Assembly (NCBI GenBank): GCA_017629515.1
Contig: JAGBXB010000068.1
Span: 1-49,178, forward strand
Direction: 5' to 3'
DNA: 49,178 bases
Source: Lentisphaeria bacterium
Lineage (GTDB): Bacteria > Verrucomicrobiota > Lentisphaeria > Victivallales > UBA1829
Shown: piece by piece, positions 25,912 to 35,031 of the stretch
Numbering within the stretch: the first letter of the stretch is position 1
Layout of the letters: the number at the start of each line of letters is the position of its first letter
Translations under genes and position numbers: made by a program
Notes under the pieces: generated by a model
Database searches by the model: none
Told to the model about the DNA's origin: nothing
What the model saw: only the letters and a program-made list of their open reading frames with translations

Positions 25912-26595
25912 ATGTTGAAAGCGGGATTTGATTATTCCTGGGCGGAGGCTTCTTTCGCCTGTATGGATGAAACGGGCAAGGTGATTTTTGATGAAAATAT
26001 CGCTCTTCCGCCCAGAAATGCCTCCACTCTGCCCGATTGGATGGAAAAATGCCTTGCTTCCCATAATTTGAGCATCAATGACATCGGTGAATGGAGCGTG
26101 GGCAATGGTCCCGGCTCCTTTACCGGATTACGCCTTGCCGCTGCCTTTGTCATGGGGCGTGCCTTTGCAAAGGAAAATATAGCAAGGCGTGCTGTTCCCA
26201 CAGCCGCGGCTATGGCGCATACGGCGTTCAAGGCGGAAAGTGTTTCCGGGAAGAAAGTTGCGGCACTTTTTGACGGCAGACGGGAAGAGATCCTCCTTTA
26301 CGGAATGGAAGAAAAAGATGGTTCTTTTATCCCCGGAAAAGAGAATGGGGTTCTTTCTGCTTCCGATTTAAGTATGCTGAATTCTTTTGATTATTTTGTG
26401 GCTTTGGAGCGTGACCGGGAACAGATTGAATCTGTTACCAAAAATATGTTGCAGGATAGAATTGTTTATATAGACCACATCAAGGCATCCTTTCTTATCC
26501 TGAATACTCCCGGGGATTTCTCCCATCCCCTTACAGAACTTGTTTATCTGCGTCCGGCAGTATTTGTTGAGCCTGTTGTTCCCAGAAAAGTATAA
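25912..26595 (+). CDS. tsaB: tRNA threonylcarbamoyladenosine biosynthesis protein TsaB
   Basis: TsaB partners TsaD and TsaE in transferring the threonylcarbamoyl group to A37 of ANN-decoding tRNAs. The 227-residue protein has the ASKHA-like N-terminus (AGFDYSWAEASFACMD), the signature GNGPGSFTGLRLA at residues 64-76 and the C-terminal YLRPAVFVEP that precedes the tail. Identity is well supported although the protein is divergent in the middle. It lacks an obvious ribosome site and starts 16 bases after the Nfu stop, which suggests translational coupling. It converges with the AraC gene, 11 bases between stops, without a visible terminator. Confidence 0.85.
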   Translation: MLKAGFDYSWAEASFACMDETGKVIFDENIALPPRNASTLPDWMEKCLASHNLSINDIGEWSVGNGPGSFTGLRLAAAFVMGRAFAKENIARRAVPTAAAMAHTAFKAESVSGKKVAALFDGRREEILLYGMEEKDGSFIPGKENGVLSASDLSMLNSFDYFVALERDREQIESVTKNMLQDRIVYIDHIKASFLILNTPGDFSHPLTELVYLRPAVFVEPVVPRKV

Positions 26596-26606
26596 CAACT
26601 TTTCTT

Positions 26607-27434
26607 TCAGGAATTTGTGTGTTTCATTTTTCTATATTGTGCGGGCGTGATCCCGCACTCCCGCCGGAATGCTTCTATAAGATATTTTTCGTGGTGAAAA
26701 GGTGTTTTTTCCGCCAGTAAAGATAAGGGCGTATCCGGATATTTCAGAAGCAGTTCTTTTGTGAAAAGGATCTTTTTTTCCAGAAGAAGTTTTACCGGAG
26801 AGAGCTTTTTTATTTTTTTACAGGCATGGAAAAGAGTCGTTCTTTCCACCTGTAAAGTAGAGGCTATACAGTTGATGTTGAGTTCCAGATTCCGGGAATC
26901 GGAAAGTAAAAGCATAAATTCTTCCACAAGACTTGCCGCATCTTTTCTTACGGAAAGCTGTTCTGTTTTCAGAAAAGCGATCAGATCAAGGAGGAGAGAA
27001 GCAAAAACACCTTCCAGTGTATCGTTTTTCATGGCAAGAAGCCAGAAATGAAGAAATTTATCTATGACCATCTCTTTGAAAGGAATTTTCGTCCTTACGA
27101 TATTTTCTTTTGAGAATCCTGCATATTCTGTAAGTTTTTCCGCATCCGGGCCTGTAATATCTATCCAGCAGAAACTCCAGGGGGAAGAGTCTTTTCCGGA
27201 ATATTTCACTTTGATCCCCGGCAGCAGGCAGAACATATCCCCTCTCTGTAAAAAATAGTCCTTTCCATTGCAGGAAATATGACCTGTTCCGGAAAGTACG
27301 ATGTGCAAACTTACAAAGCCGCCGTAAAAATATACTCTTCTGCTGTCCGTGATCCTGCCGGTTGTTCTGGGTTTGAAGCGGCATCCTGGAGCATAGGGAA
27401 GGGACACAAGGGAACGGGATATATCGTTTTTCAT
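26607..27434 (-). CDS. AraC-family transcriptional regulator
   Basis: A 275-residue regulator: residues about 30-110 form a cupin-like ligand domain (YGGFVSLHIVLSGTGHISCNGKDYFLQRGDMFCLLPG), and about 180-272 form the AraC DNA-binding region (INCIASTLQVERTTLFHACKKIKKLSPVKLLLEKK then LLAEKTPFHHEKYLIEAFRRECGITPAQYRK). The second HTH is more degenerate than usual. The start at 27434 has an AAGG site; the upstream ATG at 27473 is an alternative with very tight spacing. It is divergent from the 1138-residue glycoside hydrolase-like gene, which is its likely target, and has its own promoter at 27511-27538. Confidence 0.85.
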   Translation of the reverse strand: MKNDISRSLVSLPYAPGCRFKPRTTGRITDSRRVYFYGGFVSLHIVLSGTGHISCNGKDYFLQRGDMFCLLPGIKVKYSGKDSSPWSFCWIDITGPDAEKLTEYAGFSKENIVRTKIPFKEMVIDKFLHFWLLAMKNDTLEGVFASLLLDLIAFLKTEQLSVRKDAASLVEEFMLLLSDSRNLELNINCIASTLQVERTTLFHACKKIKKLSPVKLLLEKKILFTKELLLKYPDTPLSLLAEKTPFHHEKYLIEAFRRECGITPAQYRKMKHTNS

Positions 27435-27510
27435 GACAGAAACCTTTTTTTTGACCTTGCTTTTAAGGTACATTTCCTGTATGGAAAAATCAAGTTCTCA
27501 ACAAAAGAAA

Positions 27511-27538
27511 ACTATATAAAATATAAAAATGTATTCAA
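27511..27538 (-). promoter_or_regulatory. Sigma-70-type promoter for the AraC gene
   Basis: Read on the minus strand: TTGAAT (27533-27538), 16-bp spacer, TATAGT (27511-27516). It lies in the divergent gap shared with the promoter at 27609-27637. Confidence 0.5.
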
Positions 27539-27608
27539 AAATATTCTGTTTCGTTTATAATTTCAACAAAATCTTACCATTGTGCAACATTATTTCCTTT
27601 TTTTGATA

Positions 27609-27637
27609 TTGTTATGGCATTGTCCCGGTTGTATAGT
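27609..27637 (+). promoter_or_regulatory. Sigma-70-type promoter for the large glycoside hydrolase-like gene
   Basis: TTGTTA (27609-27614), 17-bp spacer, TATAGT (27632-27637), ending 25 bases before the start codon; the AAGGAG ribosome site is at about 27648-27653. Confidence 0.55.
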
Positions 27638-27662
27638 AAAAAAAAACAAGGAGAATAAAATC

Positions 27663-30600
27663 ATGTTTGACAGCAGAAATTTTTATACTGTATTTGAAAA
27701 AGATTTCCGGACAAAAGAAGGAGATGCTTCCGTTGATGGTTTTGAAGAGATAAAATGCATTCCCCATAAAGGACTTATGCGTTTTCCGCAGGGGATTGCA
27801 GTTATTCTTCCGGAAAATCCCTGTTTTGTCAGAACGGAAGATTTGAGGGATTTCCGTATGACCCTTCACATTGCTGAAAGTATGGAAACAAGGGAGGATT
27901 TTACTTTCCATTTTTACTTCCGTTTTGATCCTTCTTCCGGCAATGGCGGTGTGCTGTGTATAGAAAATGACGGCAGAAATATGCTCTGTTCCATAGGAGT
28001 ATGTGAGAAAAACCGTACAAGTTATGTTTCTGAAATGAAATGGTATCTGAAAGATGCCCGCAAATTGGAGATCCTTGTTTCCGGCAATGAACTGGATCTT
28101 TGCGGGAAAAAGTTTCAGATCCCGGAAAATGTCCCGGAAAAAGGAAGGATCGGATTCCGGCATCTCAACAGAGCCCACCGGTATGAGCCTTTGATGATCC
28201 AATACCTGAAAGTGGACTCTCCCGATCGGTGGGAAGAAAAAGTAAGTATGTGCAGTGTAAGATTTCCCCGGCATACTTTTTACACCATGAGTGATTGGGA
28301 TTTCCATTTTGCGTTTTGTAAAAGTAAGAATGTCAGCAGAATCTCTTCCGTTCTTTCCGGCGGTCCTGTCTATGCAAAGAACCGTAATACATTTTATACA
28401 AAACATCCGGCAAATGAGCTTTTGGAAAAGCCTTATTTCCGCATCGTTTATCCGGACGGAAGCATGGGGGATAAACAATATATATATTACGGCAGTATCG
28501 GTTTTTGTGAAGATTGGGCTACCAGACAGCCCGCATTGCCGAAAGCGGATATCCAGTGCCCTGTAAAACAGGATTTTTATTTTCCCCCATTGCCGGAAGA
28601 GATAAAGATCCTGCTGGGCGTTGAGCATTACAACAGGGAAGATTGTCAGAATCTCCCCAAGGGCGGCTGCGAAATGCTTTTTGATCCCTGTACGGGAAAA
28701 ATTCTCACATCAAGAAAAATCCAGCATGAGTCTTTCCATATCCAACTGGACTCCGGATGTGATAAAAAGATCGTGAAAATGATCCCGGAAAATATTCCCA
28801 TGTATGAGGAGGCAAAGTCCTTTGCCATACACAATCACTACTTTTTTGAGGATGAAAAGTGTGTTTTTACCATAAAAGGGGATTTGCCGGAAAAGTACTG
28901 CTCTCCTGAAGAACTTTCTTTCCGCATCACTCTGGAAGATGTGTTCAGAGAAGAGATAAAACCCTCTTTTATTCTTCAGTATCTTACTGTGGAAAAAGGG
29001 GCTTTTCCCGGTGAAAAAACAATACAGGCGGAAGTGGATCTTGCCACGCTTCCGGTAGGGGTATATCATCTGAAAGTGGAAATGCTTATGGGGGATAAAG
29101 TTCTGCATTTTGTCAGGCGTGCCTTTGAAGTCATGCCGGAAAAAGAAGGGGATTTATCCGCCCCGATGAAAAGCGGACTGCCTTTCCTTCTTTCCGCCCA
29201 GACAGATTTTGAAACCGACAGTAACTCCTTTGATCCCAGAAGTGAGGAAGATGTGGATCTTTCCCACTATTTTTCCTGTTCGGGTATGCACGTTCTGCCT
29301 GCTGAAGAACGCCGGGAATGGGAACTTCTGAAATATTACAAAAGAGATCTTTTTACCTGGATTCTGGAACGATCCACGCCCACGCCGACTGTGAAAGATC
29401 ATCTGGAAATATCCCGTAATTCCAAATATCTTGCCCCCGGGACATGGCGTTTCCTTGTCAATCAGCTTTCTGCCTATTCCGGAAAATATAAAGAAAAACT
29501 CCACCGTTTCCTTTTGGAAAAAGGGGAACTGGATATCCCTGAAGAGGTAAAAAATACCACAGAAACGATCTCAATAGAATTTCTGGAAAAGTTTTTGAAA
29601 AAATATGCGTATTCCTGGGCTGTCTTTATTGCAGAAGACCGGAACCGGGAAAAGAAAGAAATATTTGAAAATTATGCAGAAATGGGCATTGATCTGTCCA
29701 CTATGTGCAATTACTCCTGCGCCCCCTTCTATGTGACCCATACAGGTACAGCCTTTACCGCGTTGCGTTACGGTTGGGATTTGCGGAATATGGATATTTC
29801 CGAATACAGAAGTTTTTCCCTTGCGGAAGATTATCCCTATCTGTGCGGTTATCCGCTCACCTGTACGCCTTTTGCCATGGCGAACCTGAAACTGGATGTC
29901 CCGCAGATGCGGCTCTTTCCGGAACTTTTCGGGATCTGCGGAATACCCCAGGATCATGCCACTATCTCTGGAAATCCCCCTCTTGGCGTAATGAAAACCG
30001 GAATCAGACGCAAACGCTTTTTTGATGCAAAGTACAGAACAAGTTATTATAAAGACGGGAAATTCCACTACTGGAACGATGATGGGTTCCATGTCCGCAA
30101 TACCTCTATGGAAGATATGGATAATCTTCTGGAAAGCTGGAAGATCATCCGGAAAATGAAAGCGGCAAGACCGTTAAAGACCATGGCTGTTGTCGGCGGT
30201 GCGCAGTGTATTCTGAAACATCCCCCCAGAGTGGAAAAACGCCAGTATCCCCATTGGAAAAATGCACAGCTTGATCTTTTCAGTACGGCTGAAGACTTCC
30301 CCGCATGGGTTTGGAATCACAGCAGACTCAATGGCTTGCCCAATCCCTTTGCATTGAGAAGTTGTGATATAAAAAATCTGAAGCCGGAAGATCTTTCCAC
30401 TCTTGTTCTGCCGCCAATGGATTGCTTTACCCCGGAAGAAATTTCTGCCATACGCGCTCTTTATGAAAATGGGGTAAATCTTCTCTGTTCGGAAAATGCC
30501 GCAGGTTTGGAGGATATTTTCGGTGTGGAAAAATGTGGGGAAACACATCATGTGAACTCTATTGAGGGGGAGGTAACTACATCTCCCTGCAATATGGTAA

Positions 30601-31079
30601 ATTATTCCCCTCTGCCCGGAACAGATATTCTTCTTTCCGATGCAGATAACATCCCCCTTCTCACTCTGAAAAATGGAGAAAACGGAAGAGGGAAAGCTGC
30701 CTTCTTCACCTTTGCCCCCACCGCTTTTCAGAGGATCAAGGGGACAGCCTTTGAATCTTACAGCAAATGCCTTAATAAAGTCCTGCTGGATTTGAGCAGG
30801 ATCCTGGATGAGGAAAATGCCCCGGTAAAACTTTCCTGCGGGCGGCTTACAGCATTCACGGATGAAAATAATATTCTTTCCCTTGTCGTTATGGAGGATG
30901 CCCATCCGGAGAAAGGGGAAAAGATCACTCCCTTGATTACCCTGAATGGCGATTACAGAAATTACCGTATTGAATCGGATGCGGATTATTCTCTTGTGTC
31001 ATCGGATGAAAAACAAACACTCATCCGCCTTACTCTTGATGTGGATGAAGTACGGTATTTCCGGTTTCTGTCAAAGTAA
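27663..31079 (+). CDS. Large multidomain putative glycoside hydrolase, uncharacterised
   Basis: A 1138-residue protein without a signal peptide at the preferred start. The ATG at 27663 follows AAGGAG; an in-frame GTG at 27582 would add a hydrophobic leader but lies upstream of the promoter. Domains, from sequence texture: a beta-sandwich like LamG/GH-associated modules at about 1-185, a second beta-rich region with a beta-bulge to about 500, a helix/strand region that may be a TIM barrel at about 510-860 (with SFSLAEDYPYLCGYP, GKFHYWNDDGFHVRN), and a Rossmann-like trimerisation-type domain near 870-1010 (MAVVGGAQCIL, LVLPPMDCFTPEEISAIRALYENGVNLLCSENAAG), then a C-terminal beta domain. The layout is that of GH42/GHL-type enzymes. 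Catalytic residues cannot be placed. A divergent AraC regulator probably controls it. Confidence 0.65.
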   Translation: MFDSRNFYTVFEKDFRTKEGDASVDGFEEIKCIPHKGLMRFPQGIAVILPENPCFVRTEDLRDFRMTLHIAESMETREDFTFHFYFRFDPSSGNGGVLCIENDGRNMLCSIGVCEKNRTSYVSEMKWYLKDARKLEILVSGNELDLCGKKFQIPENVPEKGRIGFRHLNRAHRYEPLMIQYLKVDSPDRWEEKVSMCSVRFPRHTFYTMSDWDFHFAFCKSKNVSRISSVLSGGPVYAKNRNTFYTKHPANELLEKPYFRIVYPDGSMGDKQYIYYGSIGFCEDWATRQPALPKADIQCPVKQDFYFPPLPEEIKILLGVEHYNREDCQNLPKGGCEMLFDPCTGKILTSRKIQHESFHIQLDSGCDKKIVKMIPENIPMYEEAKSFAIHNHYFFEDEKCVFTIKGDLPEKYCSPEELSFRITLEDVFREEIKPSFILQYLTVEKGAFPGEKTIQAEVDLATLPVGVYHLKVEMLMGDKVLHFVRRAFEVMPEKEGDLSAPMKSGLPFLLSAQTDFETDSNSFDPRSEEDVDLSHYFSCSGMHVLPAEERREWELLKYYKRDLFTWILERSTPTPTVKDHLEISRNSKYLAPGTWRFLVNQLSAYSGKYKEKLHRFLLEKGELDIPEEVKNTTETISIEFLEKFLKKYAYSWAVFIAEDRNREKKEIFENYAEMGIDLSTMCNYSCAPFYVTHTGTAFTALRYGWDLRNMDISEYRSFSLAEDYPYLCGYPLTCTPFAMANLKLDVPQMRLFPELFGICGIPQDHATISGNPPLGVMKTGIRRKRFFDAKYRTSYYKDGKFHYWNDDGFHVRNTSMEDMDNLLESWKIIRKMKAARPLKTMAVVGGAQCILKHPPRVEKRQYPHWKNAQLDLFSTAEDFPAWVWNHSRLNGLPNPFALRSCDIKNLKPEDLSTLVLPPMDCFTPEEISAIRALYENGVNLLCSENAAGLEDIFGVEKCGETHHVNSIEGEVTTSPCNMVNYSPLPGTDILLSDADNIPLLTLKNGENGRGKAAFFTFAPTAFQRIKGTAFESYSKCLNKVLLDLSRILDEENAPVKLSCGRLTAFTDENNILSLVVMEDAHPEKGEKITPLITLNGDYRNYRIESDADYSLVSSDEKQTLIRLTLDVDEVRYFRFLSK

Positions 31080-31092
31080 TATGGAATATAAG

Positions 31093-31137
31093 AGTCCGGG
31101 GAGAGAAAAGATCTCTGCCCCGGACTTCAACTTTTTT
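31093..31137 (+). terminator. Terminator of the large glycoside hydrolase-like gene
   Basis: AGTCCGGGG (31093-31101) and CCCCGGACT (31118-31126) form a perfect stem with further AGAGA/TCTCT pairing inside, then a T-run at 31132-31137. Confidence 0.85.
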
Positions 31138-31159
31138 CATGCTTTTTGAGACGCTTTTT

Positions 31160-32623
31160 TTATTTTACAGAAGCAAGAGCTTTTTTCACTTCTTTAAGTT
31201 TTTCACATTCCGGCATCATTTCCTTATAAAATGGGTCAAGGGGGTAACAGCCGGAAAATAATCCGCTTCTGGGGGCGGTGGTGCAATCTCCAAAGGTACG
31301 GCAGATGCGTCTGGGATCAATGGAGCCTTTTTCCAATGTATCTGCACAAATATCCGGATAGGCAATGACCATTCTGCCGATCCCCACAAAGTCCGCTTTG
31401 CCATCCCGTACCATTTTCTGCCCTGCATGAGGTAAAAATTCCTGTAAACAGGTCATGCCGGAAGAGATGATGAGAAGACGGCTGCCGAAATATTCTTTGA
31501 TCTTTGCCACTGCCTCCATCTGACGGGCAGCTCCCCGTATGGGCTCTTCCGGCGGGAGGTAGCCGTCGGAAACAGGAAAATAGGCGGGCCGTTGGAAATG
31601 GGGATTGTAATAGGGACTGCACGCTGTGCTTCCGATAAGGCGTACACCCAGACTTTCCGCTAATTCCAGAAAGCGGATGGTTTCTTTCAAATCATAACCA
31701 AGTCCTGTGCCGTCGCCGCCGAATGCGTAAGGATAGGCTCCCGCTTTGACTTCCCCCCGTTCCATGGGAATTCCCACTTTATCCCCGCCTTTTTCAAAGG
31801 GGATACAGTCAAAAAGGGATAACCTTACTCCAATGGGGAATCCGGGAACTTCCGTATGGATCGCTTCCACGATTTCCCGGAAAAATCTTGTACGGTTTTC
31901 AAAACTCCCTCCGTATCGGCCGCTGCGGGTATAAGCACTTAAAAATTCATGCCCCAGATAGCCGTGCGCCATTTTTACATCCACAAAATCAAACCCCGCC
32001 TCCTTTGCAAGGTGGGCGGCTTTGGCAAAATGGGCAATGATTCCGGGGATCTCTTCATCCGTTACCACATTATTTCTGTCATTATGGAATCTTTCATCTA
32101 AAAGAGGGTGACTGTATGCCGTTACCGATTCCAGACGGGCATCATTGTGAGGGTGGCTGTACCGCCCGGAATGGGTGAGCTGCAAGCCGATCATAAGATC
32201 ATCGGAAGAGCCGAACCTTTCGGCATGTTTTTGCCGCATTTCCCCGCACAATTCTTTTATGGCGGGCATGGTTTCTTCCGTTATCATCAACTGCCTTGTA
32301 TTGCTTTTGCCGCTTTCCATAACGGCACAGGCTTCACAGCCGAAAAGAAGTTTTGCCCCGCTTTTTGCAAAGTTCAGCCATCTTCTTCTGGTGAGGGGGG
32401 AGGGCGCACCATTGGGCAGGCAGTCCCACCCCTCCATCGGGAGGATACACCATCTGTTGCCTATCCTTTTTCCGTAACACTCAATGGGGGCGGATAAGGG
32501 GGAATCTTTGCCGGAAAGGATGGTATCATCAATGGCAAGAGGTATATTTTCCTTTTCCAAATGTTCTCTGAACTCTTCCACAGATTTGAAAGAGGCTATT
32601 TTCGGGTAATTTTTCACAGCCAT
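31160..32623 (-). CDS. NADH:flavin oxidoreductase, Old Yellow Enzyme-like
   Basis: A 487-residue FMN-binding TIM barrel of the OYE/2,4-dienoyl-CoA reductase type. Visible signatures are the FMN-contact GLQLTHSGRYS segment, VKMAHGYLGHEFLSAYTRSGRYGGSFENRTRF (His in the active-site region and the conserved YGGSxENRxRF), and GIGRMVIAYPD in the C-terminal phosphate site. The C-terminus has RICRTFGDCTTAPRSGLFSGCYPLDP with scattered cysteines but not the standard C-x2-C-x3-C Fe-S pattern, so I would not claim a cluster. The start at 32623 follows GAGGAG inside the end of the previous gene. It is the last gene of the four-gene redox operon. The substrate is unknown. Confidence 0.85.
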   Translation of the reverse strand: MAVKNYPKIASFKSVEEFREHLEKENIPLAIDDTILSGKDSPLSAPIECYGKRIGNRWCILPMEGWDCLPNGAPSPLTRRRWLNFAKSGAKLLFGCEACAVMESGKSNTRQLMITEETMPAIKELCGEMRQKHAERFGSSDDLMIGLQLTHSGRYSHPHNDARLESVTAYSHPLLDERFHNDRNNVVTDEEIPGIIAHFAKAAHLAKEAGFDFVDVKMAHGYLGHEFLSAYTRSGRYGGSFENRTRFFREIVEAIHTEVPGFPIGVRLSLFDCIPFEKGGDKVGIPMERGEVKAGAYPYAFGGDGTGLGYDLKETIRFLELAESLGVRLIGSTACSPYYNPHFQRPAYFPVSDGYLPPEEPIRGAARQMEAVAKIKEYFGSRLLIISSGMTCLQEFLPHAGQKMVRDGKADFVGIGRMVIAYPDICADTLEKGSIDPRRICRTFGDCTTAPRSGLFSGCYPLDPFYKEMMPECEKLKEVKKALASVK

Positions 32624-32630
32624 ATTTCCA

Positions 32631-33155
32631 TCAACTCCTCTGTTCTTTTTTGATATGCAATAACAGGATCTCACTTTCCTGCTGTGCTTCGTATGTATGT
32701 TCCAGAAGCGCATCAAAACGGATGCTTTCATCTTTTTTGAGAATGTGTTTTTCCGTAGGCAGAGTCAGCAGTAATTGACCGGAAAGTACCCAGCAGATCT
32801 CAAAATCATCTCCATGGACGGCGGGACGGGATACTTTCCCTCCTTTGGGGGCTTTCCCATAAAGACACTCCATATTTTTATACCGTATCTTACGGAAAAA
32901 GAACTCCTCCGAAGTGTGAGTTGTCACTTTCACCGGAACGGTCATACCTGTTTCTGCCAAATTCAGGAGTTCCGTACAGCTCATCTTGAATACTCTTGCT
33001 ATTTTATATAATGTATCCAGTTCCGCTTTCGTCCGGTTGCGTTCCAGTTTGGAGATCACGGGGGCGGATACTCCGCTTTTTTCCGCAAGGAAAGTAATAC
33101 TCATATTATGCTTCTTCCGTAAGGAACGGATAATGGAAAAATCAAAGAGTGCCAT
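32631..33155 (-). CDS. XRE-family regulator with C-terminal cupin
   Basis: A 174-residue regulator with an N-terminal XRE helix-turn-helix (IRSLRKKHNMSITFLAEKSGVSAPVISKLERNRTKAELDTLYKIARVF) and a C-terminal cupin (VSRPAVHGDDFEICWVLSGQLLLTLPTEKHIL). This class usually senses a small metabolite. The start at 33155 overlaps the end of the FAD gene by 14 bases (stop at 33142), showing translational coupling, and follows GGAGAG. It sits between the FAD oxidoreductase and the OYE-like gene and probably regulates this operon. Confidence 0.88.
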   Translation of the reverse strand: MALFDFSIIRSLRKKHNMSITFLAEKSGVSAPVISKLERNRTKAELDTLYKIARVFKMSCTELLNLAETGMTVPVKVTTHTSEEFFFRKIRYKNMECLYGKAPKGGKVSRPAVHGDDFEICWVLSGQLLLTLPTEKHILKKDESIRFDALLEHTYEAQQESEILLLHIKKEQRS

Positions 33156-35016
33156 TTTTATAGATCTCTCCTTCCCTGTATTCTTTCCAGATATTTTCAA
33201 ACCACCCGTCCGGTTCAGGAAGGGGACGGCGGGGGACAAAGGAGGAGGCAACTACCCCGTTTTCCATAACTGTTTCCAATACTTTTTCCCGGAAAGAAAT
33301 ATTTTCATTCATAAAGTTGCCGTTTTCATCTGTGACAGCCGCCGATCCTCTGGACCCCACAGCATTTTCCACCTGGAAAAGAATACTTTTCAGATAGACA
33401 AAATGGGCAAAAACAAGATGAAAATTGATAAGGCACTGGTGGGGAATATCGCTTTTATACCCCTCATGGAAGACCTCTTCGACCATCTTTTCCGCTTCCG
33501 ATACAGCAAGACGGAGTTTTTCTCTGTTCCGCAGGTGGCCGGCGTATTTTGTCATGCGTTTTTGCAGGATCATTCTGTCTTCTTTCCAGGATCGGACACC
33601 CTGCAATCTCTTTTGGATGTCTTTCAGAAGTTTTTCCGCTTCTCTTTCCGCTTCCTCCATATCGAGGGTATCATTCTGACAGCGATTCTTTATATATTCA
33701 GAAGCCCTGAATGCCCCCACCTGACCGGAATTGAGGGCACTTCCCCCGGGCCGGCATACCCCGTGAGAACCATTGACCTCTCCAATGGGGAAGAGATTGG
33801 GAATATTTTCCGATTGCCAGAATTTATCCCCCGCAAGTCCGCCGTTATTGTGTTGGGCGCATAATGCGATTTCCAGCATTTCATTTCTTAAATCTATGTT
33901 ATGATCTTTGTATAATGCGATTGCCCCCGGATTCATTTTTGCAAGGCGGTCAAAGGGGGTGCCGAAACAGGCTCCGGATTTGGCAAGATAACCGTATGCT
34001 TCCCTGGATAGGAGTGTATAATCCAATCCGTAAGAAGAATTTGTGCGGAAATCCAGGAAGACTCTTCTGCCCTTTATCACTGTTTCTTCATATACTTTCA
34101 TGTCGATCCAGGAAGAGCCATCCGGATATTTTTTTACATCAAATGGCCACTGATACCCTTTGAGAAAAATAAGAGAATGGATTTTGCCGGGATCTTTTTC
34201 CGACTCAAAAAGAAACTCTTTTTCATCACTTTTTCCGTCGGATGAAGTGGAAACGAACCGGGGAAGAACCTGCATATATGTTCCGGAAACATTCCAGCGG
34301 AATTTAGTAGAGGCAAGTCCGAACTGGGATTCGGGAAGATTGCGCGCCTTTGCTCCGATCTTCAATGCCGCCCCTATCGCCCCGGTATGACAGGAGGGAT
34401 ATACACTTGCTTCATATAATCCACCAGGCCCGCCAACGGCAAAAACAGTGTTTTCCGCAAAGACGCACTCCAATTCCCGGGTGTTCCTGTTATAAAAAAC
34501 AGCCCCTCCGCAGCGGCCGTTTACTTTGATAAGTTCTGCAAGAACCCGTTTTTCCCATATTTCCATGCCTGTCTTTTTCAGTTCTTTTATCAGGGCAAGG
34601 CACATCTCTTTGGAGGTGTATGGACCGCAGCTTGTCGCCCGTCTCCTGGGGTCATGGTCGGTTTTGTAACCGATGTACTGCCCGAACTCATCACAGGGGA
34701 ATGGTACTCCCAGATTTACAAGAAACTGAAAACAGCGTACAGAAAGAGCTGCTTCCGTTAGCGCCAGATCCCCGTGCATACTGCCGGTACCAAAGAAAGA
34801 GTGTGCCAGATCATGGATGCTGTCCGGTTCATGGCCGTAAATGCCTAATTTATAATAGGTTTGCTTGTCACTTCCTGTATTGATGGATGTCCCCATCTGC
34901 AAGCCTTCCGTTACAAGAAGAGTACTTTCCACTCCCAGAGTGCGAAGCCGTAAAGAAGCACATAAGCCGGAAGCGCCGGAACCGATAACGAGAGTATTTA
35001 CTTTTTTCTTTATCAT
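33142..35016 (-). CDS. FAD-dependent oxidoreductase, SdhA/fumarate reductase flavoprotein-like
   Basis: A 624-residue flavoprotein with the FAD-binding GSGASGL at 12-18, a GYKTDHDPRRRATSCGPYT active-region segment, the second FAD motif TVFAVGGPGGL, and the C-terminal IPNLFPIGEVNGSHGVCRPGGSALNSGQVGAFRASEYI typical of succinate dehydrogenase/fumarate reductase-like flavoproteins. There is no signal peptide and no FMN or cytochrome domain, so it is a soluble cytoplasmic member, as with 3-oxosteroid or urocanate-type reductases and L-aspartate oxidase-like enzymes. It follows the SDR gene by 15 bases and overlaps the XRE-cupin gene. The electron donor and substrate are not readable from the sequence. 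Confidence 0.82.
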   Translation of the reverse strand: MIKKKVNTLVIGSGASGLCASLRLRTLGVESTLLVTEGLQMGTSINTGSDKQTYYKLGIYGHEPDSIHDLAHSFFGTGSMHGDLALTEAALSVRCFQFLVNLGVPFPCDEFGQYIGYKTDHDPRRRATSCGPYTSKEMCLALIKELKKTGMEIWEKRVLAELIKVNGRCGGAVFYNRNTRELECVFAENTVFAVGGPGGLYEASVYPSCHTGAIGAALKIGAKARNLPESQFGLASTKFRWNVSGTYMQVLPRFVSTSSDGKSDEKEFLFESEKDPGKIHSLIFLKGYQWPFDVKKYPDGSSWIDMKVYEETVIKGRRVFLDFRTNSSYGLDYTLLSREAYGYLAKSGACFGTPFDRLAKMNPGAIALYKDHNIDLRNEMLEIALCAQHNNGGLAGDKFWQSENIPNLFPIGEVNGSHGVCRPGGSALNSGQVGAFRASEYIKNRCQNDTLDMEEAEREAEKLLKDIQKRLQGVRSWKEDRMILQKRMTKYAGHLRNREKLRLAVSEAEKMVEEVFHEGYKSDIPHQCLINFHLVFAHFVYLKSILFQVENAVGSRGSAAVTDENGNFMNENISFREKVLETVMENGVVASSFVPRRPLPEPDGWFENIWKEYREGEIYKNGTL

Positions 35017-35031
35017 ATTTCTTCCCCTTGA

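Noticed and set aside
27582-27662. In-frame GTG start giving a hydrophobic leader to the 1138-residue protein
   Set aside because: Lies upstream of the promoter and of the AAGGAG ribosome site that precedes the ATG at 27663.
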